NCBI GenBank assembly: GCA_902470695.1 | Contig: CABRHH010000031.1 | Location: 1 to 29,338 of the forward strand | Direction of reading: 5' to 3' | DNA from: an uncultured Collinsella sp. | GTDB lineage: Bacteria; Actinomycetota; Coriobacteriia; Coriobacteriales; Coriobacteriaceae | DNA: 29,338 nt | Shown here: piece by piece, positions 24,449-29,199 of the stretch | Layout of the letters: every line of letters starts with the position of its first letter | Position numbering within the stretch: the stretch's first letter is position 1 | Translations under genes and position numbers: made by a program | Notes under the pieces: model-generated | The model's database searches: none | Told to the model about the DNA's origin: nothing | The model's input: the letters and a program-made list of their open reading frames with translations, nothing else

Positions 24449-24483
24449 ATTGTACAACAAACGTTATCCGTTTAACGTTCGTT
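24449..24483 (-). promoter_or_regulatory. Promoter of HTH regulator 1 with operator O1
   Basis: A TACAAT -10 element is present on the minus strand (plus 24449-24454). The expected -35 zone is covered by an inverted repeat: AACAAACGTTA (24456-24466), a 6-bp spacer, and TAACGTTCGTT (24473-24483), matching in 10 of 11 positions. The core is CGTTA-N6-TAACG. Repressor binding here would block the regulator's own transcription. Confidence 0.6.
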
Positions 24484-24512
24484 GTGTAGACATTATGAAG
24501 ATGAACCATTTT

Positions 24513-24544
24513 CGTTAGACGTTTAACGTTCGTGGTGCAATACT
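24513..24544 (+). promoter_or_regulatory. Operator O2 and candidate promoter of the peptide 1 operon
   Basis: The same CGTTA-N6-TAACG core recurs at 24513-24528, 51 bp from O1. An 18-bp segment at 24520-24537 matches 24469-24486 in 17 of 18 positions. A weak plus-strand promoter, TAGACG (24516-24521) - 17 bp - AATACT (24539-24544), overlaps it. Each hexamer matches consensus at 4 of 6 positions, so the promoter call is tentative; the operator repeat is clear. Confidence 0.5.
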
Positions 24545-24663
24545 GCAATCACGCCACGGGGCACACGCCACGGGGCGGGAACTTTCAGAACGGCATAGGG
24601 ACGGGGAGCAAGTGCGCTCCCATTGGACGCGGGCGGGGCCGCGCTTCGAGAGGAGCAGAGCCT

Positions 24664-24747
24664 ATGACACTTTCTGACGCAATCGCGCTAATCGCCCTCG
24701 TACTCGCGGCTATTCGGCTGGGACTGGACATCCCTAGAAAGAAATAG
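24664..24747 (+). CDS. 27-residue hydrophobic peptide, holin-like toxin candidate
   Basis: The peptide MTLSDAIALIALVLAAIRLG-LDIPRKK has one hydrophobic helix and a short basic end. This is the size and layout of holin-like type I toxins (BsrG/TxpA/Hol-Tox group) and of other phage membrane micropeptides. AGGAG lies 8 bases before the ATG. The leader carries a GGGAGC...GCTCCC hairpin (near 24604-24621). It is the first gene of a plus-strand operon divergent from HTH regulator 1. It shares a core (LxxAxIRL) with the peptide at 26560. Toxicity is inferred, not shown; a leader peptide role is also possible. Confidence 0.6.
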   Translation: MTLSDAIALIALVLAAIRLGLDIPRKK

Positions 24748-24828
24748 CCGCACCCGTTAGACGGACGCGGCCACTTCACGCGCTGTAAACGCTTGTTTAC
24801 GGAGCGGCCATACTCCGGCGCAACGGAG
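24747..24828 (+). other. Three successive hairpins after peptide gene 1
   Basis: GCCGC (24747-24751) pairs with GCGGC (24767-24771), and the inner CCGT/ACGG stem continues it. GTAAAC (24785-24790) pairs with GTTTAC (24795-24800) over a GCTT loop. CTCCG (24813-24817) pairs with CGGAG (24824-24828). None has a T tract. The first contains CGTTAGACG, also found in operator O2. They may attenuate or stabilise the transcript, or belong to an overlapping small RNA. Confidence 0.45.
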
Positions 24829-24877
24829 AGCCGCCCGCGCCCAATGGTAGCACATCGACAAGAGAGGAGGGCCAGCG

Positions 24878-25504
24878 ATGGCCGGACACAGCAACCACGC
24901 CGCCAACGCCGCCGCCTGGGCGGCCATGCGAGCCGAGCAGGCCAGGGCCTCCGAGGCCCGCAGGGCCGAGCGCGCCGCCGAGAGGGCGGCCAGGCGCGAG
25001 GCAAACCGGGCCGCCTGGTGGGGCCGCGCGGGGCGCGAGGCCCCGGGCGGCCCCGAGCGGCCCGGGCGCGAGGAGGCCGACGGCCTCAGGGTCGCCCGCT
25101 GCACGGTCGATCAGGCCGCGCCGGCCGAGTGGCACGTGACCGCCGCCGACGGCGAGGGCTACACGGTCGAGGGCGCCGGCTACACGGTCGCCATCCAGGG
25201 CGAGACGTTCACCGTCCCGACCCTGGAGGACGCCGCCGAGCTTGTCGAGCTCGCCGAGCAGGCCAGGCGCGAGGAGGCCGACGCGGCCGCCGCGTTCGCC
25301 CCGGGCATGCGCTCCGAGCACGGCGGCGTGGCCTACACGGTCGAGCGGGCAACCGCGGGCGGCGTGACCATCCGCACCGACGCGGCGGGTGCCACCGGGC
25401 GCCAGACGCTCAAGGTGCGGCGCTGCGAGCGCGGCCAGTACGTCAAGCTGCACGCCAACAGCAAGGCCGAGAGGGTCATTTACGCCGCCGACCTGGCGGC
25501 CTAG
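24878..25504 (+). CDS. Early-region protein of unknown function, Ala/Arg-rich
   Basis: The 208-residue protein is not recognised. The first 65 residues form a long charged helix of Ala, Arg and Glu (SEARRAERAAERAARREANR). The rest is mixed, with related beta-like segments GEGYTVEGAGYTVAIQGETF and GGVAYTVERATAGGVTI around a helix (LEDAAELVELAEQARREEAD). No catalytic or metal-binding motif is visible. The ATG has GAGGAGG upstream. It is the second gene of the plus-strand unit and is followed 13 bp later by the next. Confidence 0.75.
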   Translation: MAGHSNHAANAAAWAAMRAEQARASEARRAERAAERAARREANRAAWWGRAGREAPGGPERPGREEADGLRVARCTVDQAAPAEWHVTAADGEGYTVEGAGYTVAIQGETFTVPTLEDAAELVELAEQARREEADAAAAFAPGMRSEHGGVAYTVERATAGGVTIRTDAAGATGRQTLKVRRCERGQYVKLHANSKAERVIYAADLAA

Positions 25505-25517
25505 GAAGGGAGAGGAC

Positions 25518-25727
25518 ATGTACGAGGTCTACGAGCGGCGGCTGTGCGTCGGCTACGCCGCCACGGCCGCCAAGGCCGAGCCCTATTGCAGGCGCGAGGG
25601 CCTGGAGGCCGCCAAGGCCGAGGCCGACTGCATCGCCGAGTTCGGCCTGGAGGCGTTCGTCTGGGACGGCACCGCGTGCGTCTACGACCCGGACGATACG
25701 GCAGCCGATGGCATCACCGTGAAGTAA
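25518..25727 (+). CDS. Small acidic early protein of unknown function
   Basis: The 69-residue protein begins MYEVYERRLCVGYAATAAKA and ends acidic (WDGTACVYDPDDTAADG). A central helix (GLEAAKAEADCIAEFGLEAF) is likely. No family is recognised. The ATG at 25518, with GGGAGAGG upstream, was preferred over an ATG 43 codons earlier lying within the previous gene. Small phage early proteins like this often bind host factors, but nothing here shows a target. Confidence 0.7.
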   Translation: MYEVYERRLCVGYAATAAKAEPYCRREGLEAAKAEADCIAEFGLEAFVWDGTACVYDPDDTAADGITVK

Positions 25728-25736
25728 GCGAGAGCG

Positions 25737-25763
25737 GCCCCGGGACCGACCCCCCCCCGGGGC
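25737..25763 (+). repeat. GC-rich hairpin with a nine-C run
   Basis: GCCCCGGG (25737-25744) pairs with CCCGGGGC (25756-25763) around an 11-base loop. Nine consecutive C residues span 25750-25758. There is no T tract, so it is not an intrinsic terminator. It lies between two plus-strand genes. Confidence 0.5.
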
Positions 25764-25793
25764 TGCAACGGTCGAGACTGAAGGGAAAAGACC

Positions 25794-26015
25794 ATGAGCG
25801 AGAACACCGCGAAACCATACGCCATTTCAGTACCCGGGTCCGTCGTGACGGAAAAGACCGCGCCGGGCTACGTCAAGCGCGCCGCGCGGTTCTTCCTTAA
25901 GGAGAGCAGCGACGCGGCATGGCAGGCGCTGAGCGAGATAGAGGGCCGCATCGTCGCCGCCGGGCTCCTCACCTGGGAGCAGTGCGAGCAGCTGGAAGCC
26001 GAGGCGTGGCAGTGA
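25794..26015 (+). CDS. Small early protein of unknown function
   Basis: The 73-residue protein MSENTAKPYAISVPGS... is mostly helical in its second half (ARFFLKESSDAAWQALSEIE; LLTWEQCEQLEAEAWQ). No family is recognised. The ATG is preceded by AAGGGA and by the GACC leader seen before other early genes here. It is the last gene of the first plus-strand unit and faces the stop of HTH regulator 2. Confidence 0.7.
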   Translation: MSENTAKPYAISVPGSVVTEKTAPGYVKRAARFFLKESSDAAWQALSEIEGRIVAAGLLTWEQCEQLEAEAWQ

Positions 26016-26052
26016 CGCGCCTCGTGCCCAGCGCCCGGCGTCGCGGCATGAA

Positions 26053-26080
26053 AGGGGCGCGGCACCATGGCCGCGCCCCT
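26053..26080. terminator. Perfect 11-bp hairpin between convergent genes
   Basis: AGGGGCGCGGC (26053-26063) pairs perfectly with GCCGCGCCCCT (26070-26080) over a 6-base loop. On the minus strand it is followed by TTTCAT, a short T run. It lies between the plus-strand gene ending at 26015 and the minus-strand regulator ending at 26107. A bidirectional terminator is the natural reading. Confidence 0.65.
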
Positions 26081-26106
26081 CGTCGCTGGCTGGGCTTCCC
26101 CGCCGG

Positions 26107-26364
26107 TCAGCCCTCGCCCAGATCCGGACGCGCCCGGCGCGGCGGGTCCACGATCCCCACGCGCTCGCCGGTCGCGCGGTCGACCAGCACCACGTCCACC
26201 CCTGCCGCGTCCGCTATGTCCGCCACCGTGTCGAGCCTCGGAATCCGCTTCGGGCTCCTGATGACGCTAGCCCAGCTCTTCGACTTCCCCATTTCAAGGC
26301 TTAGCCCCTCGCCGGTCTTGCCGCTGCGGTCGATTAGGCTTCCTGCAACCTCATTAACCTGCAT
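26107..26364 (-). CDS. Small HTH-like regulator 2, paralogue of the one at 24180-24422
   Basis: The 85-residue protein begins MQVNEVAGSLIDRSGKTGEG, with a helix-turn-helix-like stretch (GEGLSLEMGKSKSWASVIRS) near residues 19-38. TVADIADAAGVDVVLVDRAT and IVDPPRRARPD follow. The C-terminal half aligns closely with regulator 1. The predicted recognition helix differs (KSKSWASV against RSPNWAGAV), which fits the different operator sequences of the two units. It is divergent from the peptide gene at 26560. The ATG at 26364 is preceded by AAGGGATGG. Confidence 0.8.
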   Translation of the reverse strand: MQVNEVAGSLIDRSGKTGEGLSLEMGKSKSWASVIRSPKRIPRLDTVADIADAAGVDVVLVDRATGERVGIVDPPRRARPDLGEG

Positions 26365-26391
26365 GTTTCCATCCCTTCGGTTGTCGTTGAC

Positions 26392-26397
26392 ATTCTA
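26392..26397 (-). promoter_or_regulatory. -10 element of HTH regulator 2
   Basis: TAGAAT on the minus strand lies about 30 bases upstream of the regulator start. A TAACG half-site (26414-26418) sits where the -35 would be, as in the first unit. No good -35 hexamer is visible, so the promoter may be weak or activator-assisted. Confidence 0.4.
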
Positions 26398-26401
26398 TCA
26401 G

Positions 26402-26486
26402 AATCATATTCCCTAACGTTCGTTTGTGTTGGAGTTGTGTAGTCCCGTCCTCTCCCTTGCACTAGTGTTCGTTAGGGTTCATGATT
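26402..26486. promoter_or_regulatory. Inverted operator pair between HTH regulator 2 and peptide 2
   Basis: AATCATnnnCCCTAACG occurs at 26402-26418 and, in inverted orientation, at 26470-26486. Fourteen of 17 positions are identical and the centres are 68 bp apart. The left copy covers the regulator promoter; the right copy lies in and after the spacer of a plus-strand promoter candidate. This suits looping or simultaneous repression of both directions. Confidence 0.6.
26457..26485 (+). promoter_or_regulatory. Candidate promoter of the peptide 2 operon
   Basis: TTGCAC (26457-26462) and CATGAT (26480-26485) are 17 bp apart. Operator half-site CGTTAGGG lies in the spacer. The hexamers match consensus at 3 and 4 positions. 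Downstream the leader holds the perfect palindrome GGCGCTAGCGCC. Confidence 0.4.
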
Positions 26487-26559
26487 CGTGTTGTCGCAAG
26501 GCGCTAGCGCCGAGCGGCACGGCCTCCAAGGGACTTCGCTACCGCCGAGGAGGCACCCC

Positions 26560-26679
26560 ATGGAAACGTTGGCGGCAATCATCGGATTAGCGGCGGCGGC
26601 AATCAGGCTGGCGACAGCCGTGCTTGCCCTAAGGCGTGAAACGAGAAAGTCCCCCGACCCGAAGCGGGCGGAGGACTAG
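26560..26679 (+). CDS. 39-residue hydrophobic peptide, holin-like toxin candidate 2
   Basis: The peptide METLAAIIGLAAAAIRLATA-VLALRRETRK... has one hydrophobic helix and a long charged tail. It shares the LxxAxIRL core and the genomic setting of the peptide at 24664. GAGGAGG lies 6 bases before the ATG. A ribosome-shielding palindrome (GGCGCTAGCGCC) sits in the leader. After the stop, GGGGCTG and CAGCCCC (26693-26724) form a strong hairpin. Same alternatives as for peptide 1: type I-like toxin, membrane micropeptide or leader peptide. Confidence 0.6.
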   Translation: METLAAIIGLAAAAIRLATAVLALRRETRKSPDPKRAED

Positions 26680-26692
26680 CAAGCTAACGGAG

Positions 26693-26724
26693 GGGCTGTC
26701 GTCTTTCCCGAGCTTCAGCCCCTT
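26693..26724 (+). other. Hairpin after peptide gene 2
   Basis: GGGGCTG and CAGCCCC pair over a loop of about 17 bases, with extra pairs past a bulge on the outside. It has no T tract downstream (CTTCCATCGG). It may cap or attenuate the transcript between the peptide gene and the next gene. Confidence 0.45.
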
Positions 26725-26765
26725 CCATCGGGGACATTCTACCAGACACGAGAGAGGAGAGCGAC

Positions 26766-26984
26766 ATGAAGAGGACGTTCGAAATCGGGGACACCGCGAC
26801 CATCTACGGGTTCACGTACCGCGTGACGGCGCGCACGGCCAAGACGGTGACGTTCGAGTGCGTGAGCCACACGGGCATCGAGCCGCACCGCTACCGCGTC
26901 AACGCCGGCGGCGACGGCGGCGAGTGGGTCAGGGGCGCGGGCGATGCCTGGCCGACGCACGCGGCCGAGTTCCGCGCCGCATAG
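26766..26984 (+). CDS. Small early protein of unknown function
   Basis: The 72-residue protein MKRTFEIGDTATIYGFTYRV... looks like a small beta barrel (alternating strands TATIYGFTYRVTART, KTVTFECV, HRYRVNAG) of SH3- or OB-like size. No family is recognised. GAGAGGAGAG lies upstream of the ATG. It is the first gene after peptide 2. Confidence 0.7.
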   Translation: MKRTFEIGDTATIYGFTYRVTARTAKTVTFECVSHTGIEPHRYRVNAGGDGGEWVRGAGDAWPTHAAEFRAA

Positions 26985-27038
26985 CAGAGACGACAAGCGG
27001 GGCGGCAGGCCGCCCCCATCCCGAAGGGAGACCGAACC

Positions 27039-27371
27039 ATGGCAACGAAGGTCTACGGCTTTCACTACGACTATGAGGGCGAGAGCGTCGCCGACATCGC
27101 CGAGGACATCGGCGGCTGCATCGAGCAGGACATGTGGAGCCTCGCCGAGATCATGGACCGAGCGGGAAGCATGGCAGATGGCCGCGCCGCCAGCGCCATA
27201 GCGGACGCGACCCTCGCCATCAAGCGCGCCCTGGAGACGCACGAGGGCGCATTCGAGGCCGTGGGGCGGGCCATCGCCGCGCACCCCGAGCAGTTCGCGA
27301 ACTTCTCGGAGGCGTGGGGCTTCCCCGGCATCTACGAGCCCGTCAGGCACCTGATGGGCGAGACCGCCTAG
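27039..27371 (+). CDS. Early protein of unknown function
   Basis: The 110-residue protein MATKVYGFHYDYEGESVADI... is largely helical (WSLAEIMDRAGSMADGRAAS; ATLAIKRALETHEGAFEAVG). No catalytic motif is seen. Its leader (AAGGGAGACCGAACC before the ATG) is nearly identical to that of the next gene. Confidence 0.75.
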   Translation: MATKVYGFHYDYEGESVADIAEDIGGCIEQDMWSLAEIMDRAGSMADGRAASAIADATLAIKRALETHEGAFEAVGRAIAAHPEQFANFSEAWGFPGIYEPVRHLMGETA

Positions 27372-27403
27372 CCCCGCCCGCCTAGACTGAAGGAGACCGA
27401 ACC

Positions 27404-27862
27404 ATGACCGCACGTTACTACAAGCGCCGCCGCGCCCTGCCGATCTACGACGGCGAGACCCTGACCGGGCCGGTCGAGGCCCTGACCACGCGCTACTACT
27501 TCGGCCTCGGGCGGGAGAAGCCGCATAACGTCTACTACTTTCGCGGCACGTTCTACCGCCACGTCAACGCCCCCGTGGCGTTCGACGAGGACGGGGAGCC
27601 CCGCGAATGGGCGCATGCGATGGCCCCGATCGGGCACGCCTCGTGCTTCGACCGCTTCCTGGCGCAGACGCTCGAACAGGGCCGCGCCGCGCCCGTGTCG
27701 CTCGTGATCGAGGACGGCCGCGCCGTGTCGGCGATCGGCTGCGGGGGGACCGCCTTCGAGGGCGCGCAGCTTCTCGACGGCACCGAGCCGGTCGACTACC
27801 TCGAGGACCTGCTGGACCTCAGGTGCACCGAGCGCAAGCGCCCGGCGAGGAGGGCCGCGTAG
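27404..27862 (+). CDS. Early protein of unknown function
   Basis: The 152-residue protein MTARYYKRRRALPIYDGETL... is rich in Tyr and Arg at the start (TTRYYFGLG, HNVYYFRGTFYRHV). It then becomes alpha/beta (CFDRFLAQTLEQGRAAPVSL; DYLEDLLDLRC) and ends in a basic tail (RKRPARRAA-like). No family is recognised. The leader AAGGAGACCGAACC precedes the ATG. Confidence 0.75.
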   Translation: MTARYYKRRRALPIYDGETLTGPVEALTTRYYFGLGREKPHNVYYFRGTFYRHVNAPVAFDEDGEPREWAHAMAPIGHASCFDRFLAQTLEQGRAAPVSLVIEDGRAVSAIGCGGTAFEGAQLLDGTEPVDYLEDLLDLRCTERKRPARRAA

Positions 27863-27911
27863 CCGGCGGCGAACGACTATGATTGATCCAAACCGCACCG
27901 AAGGAGACGCC

Positions 27912-28280
27912 ATGACCGCAAAGCAGCCCGAGCCCATGCCCACCGACCGCAGCGGCTTCCGCTTCCACCTGGGCAACGCACCGTTCGACTTCGCCGACCT
28001 CGGCGGCGGCCGCGTGGCCGCGGTGGTCCCGGTCGAACCCGCCTTCATGTTCGTGTTCGAGCCGGACCCGAAGGCGACCTACGGCTACCGCCACGTCCGC
28101 ACCGAGCCGGTCACGCCCGAGCGGTACCGGTCCATGACCCTCTTCGACCCGGACGCGCAGACGGCGTACCCGTCCCGCCTGGGCAAGCTGTCGCTGCTCG
28201 CGCTGCACGTGGTGCCCGAGGGCATGCTGACCGCATGGGGGCGCGCGGTGGACCCGAAACCGAAGCGCAAGCGCAAGTGA
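27912..28280 (+). CDS. Early protein of unknown function
   Basis: The 122-residue protein begins MTAKQPEPMPTDRSGFRFHL and ends in a strongly basic tail (VDPKPKRKRK). The middle is beta-rich (VAAVVPVEPAFMFVFEPDP). No family is recognised. I chose the ATG at 27912 with AAGGAGAC upstream; an ATG 11 codons earlier overlaps nothing but lacks a site. It is the last gene of the second unit and is followed directly by an intrinsic terminator. Confidence 0.75.
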   Translation: MTAKQPEPMPTDRSGFRFHLGNAPFDFADLGGGRVAAVVPVEPAFMFVFEPDPKATYGYRHVRTEPVTPERYRSMTLFDPDAQTAYPSRLGKLSLLALHVVPEGMLTAWGRAVDPKPKRKRK

Positions 28281-28288
28281 GACCGCAG

Positions 28289-28316
28289 GCCCGTCTTGGA
28301 GACAAGGCGGGCTTTT
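28289..28316 (+). terminator. Intrinsic terminator of the second plus-strand unit
   Basis: GCCCG (28289-28293) pairs with CGGGC (28308-28312), and CTTG pairs with CAAG inside one mismatch, over a short loop. TTTT follows at 28313-28316. It lies 8 bases after the stop of the last early gene. Confidence 0.85.
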
Positions 28317-28496
28317 CCATGACGAGCCGACGAGAGCCGATTTAAGGCCGCGCCAACCCGTGTCGGCACTCCGGCTAGGGCAACGCGCCAGACGCGCCGC
28401 AGAAGCCGTCTCGTCGGCCCACAGACGCATCCTCGATGGCTGCCGCTCGCGAACGAAAGGCGTTCGGCGAAAGGACCCGCCCGCGGGCTGAGAAAG

Positions 28497-28527
28497 TTTT
28501 CCACAGGCGGGCCGAGAGTTATCCACA
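28497..28527 (+). promoter_or_regulatory. Two DnaA boxes
   Basis: TTTTCCACA (28497-28505) and TTATCCACA (28519-28527) both fit TTWTNCACA; the second is the perfect consensus. They have the same orientation and start 22 bp apart, about two helical turns. Confidence 0.75.
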
Positions 28528-28544
28528 GAGAAAGAACCAAAGAG

Positions 28545-28600
28545 AGGTTACTGGCCAGTGAGGGCTACTGCAACGTAAGGGCTACTAGCTAGTGAGGGTT
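28545..28600. repeat. 17-bp tandem repeats with ACTRGCYAGT palindromes
   Basis: AGGGCTACTGCAACGTA (28561-28577) is followed by AGGGCTACTAGCTAGTG (28578-28594) and AGGGTTC (from 28595). A diverged unit (AGGTTACTGGCCAGTG, 28545-28560) precedes them. The palindromes ACTGGCCAGT (28550-28559) and ACTAGCTAGT (28584-28593) recur at exactly 34 bp, with a degenerate middle copy at 17 bp. Confidence 0.75.
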
Positions 28601-28601
28601 C

Positions 28602-28640
28602 TTTTCTTTTATTTACTTTACTTTACTTTAATTTAATGTT
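28602..28640. repeat. AT-rich pentamer array, putative unwinding element
   Basis: Three tandem TTTAC units (28612-28626) and two TTTAA units (28627-28636) follow a pyrimidine-rich stretch. It is the only strongly AT-rich segment of the window and sits between the two repeat families. Confidence 0.7.
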
Positions 28641-28642
28641 TG

Positions 28643-28706
28643 AGCACTCTTTAAAGAGTCTTCGAAGAGTCTTTTAAGAGTCTTAAAAGAGTCTTTAAAG
28701 AGTGTT
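28643..28706. repeat. 11-bp-phased AAGAGTCTT iterons
   Basis: Perfect AAGAGTCTT copies start at 28654, 28665, 28676 and 28687. AAGAGTGTT starts at 28698 and a 6-of-9 copy starts at 28643. The spacing is exactly 11 bp, so all sites face one side of the helix. Each copy is itself an odd palindrome (AAGA-G-TCTT). Confidence 0.85.
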
Positions 28707-28745
28707 TCCAGATGCCGTCCCACCTGCTGCGATGCAGCGGAACGC

Positions 28746-28785
28746 AAGACGGGAGCAAGGCGGATGACCGTCCTGCTCCCGTCTT
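28746..28785 (-). terminator. Long hairpin after the replication protein gene
   Basis: AAGACGGGAGCA (28746-28757) pairs perfectly with TGCTCCCGTCTT (28774-28785), and further pairs form inside the 16-base loop. It abuts the stop codon of the minus-strand gene (28787). The T tract on the minus strand is minimal, so termination efficiency is uncertain. Confidence 0.6.
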
Positions 28786-28786
28786 C

Positions 28787-29197
28787 TCACTCCCTTTTCC
28801 GGGGGCCGCGCCCGCGCATGCCCCCGACGCGCCTCCTGCCGAACTCAACGCTGTTCCTGATCATCCTGTCAGAGACGATGGATCCCGCCGCCAGCATGTC
28901 CGGCACTATCAGCCCGGCATCGGCCAGGAACCGGACGAAGGCATCCGCCTCCGCCGTGCCGCACATGAGTATGTCGGCCACGACCTCGGCATCATCGCTG
29001 GAGGCGAACGGCAGGCGGTGCCCGTCCGCCGCGGCGAGCGCCTCGCACAGCAGCCACCACCGCCCGTACCCCTCCACGCCGAAGCGCCTGAGGAGCCTGC
29101 GGCACTTGAGGTCAGACGCCGCGTTGGCGTCGTGGCTGAAGTAGACCATCGGGCGCGATCCCGCCGCAAGCGCCTCCTCCTCGCTCACCGCCGCCAT
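28787..29197 (-). CDS. DnaD/DUF4373-like replication protein (Lin1244/Lin1753-like N-terminal domain)
   Basis: The 136-residue protein contains YFSHDANAASDLKCRRLLRR followed by FGVEGYGRWWLLCEALAAAD. This is the signature of the DUF4373 (Lin1244/Lin1753-like) winged-helix domain found at the N-terminus of phage DnaD-type initiator proteins ('YF..D......K...L...FG..GY..Y..LL..I'). Unlike typical members, which continue into a DnaD domain of 200-300 residues, it stops after a basic tail (GGMRGRGPRKRE). It may therefore be a short or split version. It is placed next to the iteron origin. The ATG at 29197 has GGAG upstream. Confidence 0.75.
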   Translation of the reverse strand: MAAVSEEEALAAGSRPMVYFSHDANAASDLKCRRLLRRFGVEGYGRWWLLCEALAAADGHRLPFASSDDAEVVADILMCGTAEADAFVRFLADAGLIVPDMLAAGSIVSDRMIRNSVEFGRRRVGGMRGRGPRKRE

Positions 29198-29199
29198 CC

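Larger units (their letters stand above)
28281..28786. other. Putative phage replication origin
   Basis: No gene is present in this 506-base region between convergent genes. From left to right it holds the terminator, then a stretch without notable structure (about 28320-28490). Two DnaA boxes come next, then 17-bp repeats with palindromes, an AT-rich pentamer array and 11-bp-phased iterons. A long hairpin lies at the right edge. The combination is the textbook make-up of an iteron origin. Its location beside a DnaD-like gene supports the call. Confidence 0.75.

Noticed and set aside
24793..25722. Plus-strand 309-codon and minus-strand 240-codon frames over the first cargo genes
   Set aside because: They compete with the 24878-25504 and 25518-25727 genes, which have proper ribosome sites and balanced composition. 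The alternatives are Arg- or Gly-biased shadows.
28085..28540. Minus-strand 151-codon frame across the last early gene and the DnaA boxes
   Set aside because: It is antisense to the 27912-28280 gene, crosses its terminator and the origin elements, and has no ribosome site or family signal.
28643..28706. CRISPR array
   Set aside because: The repeat is 9 bp with 2-bp spacers, far too short for CRISPR. The phasing and context fit iterons.
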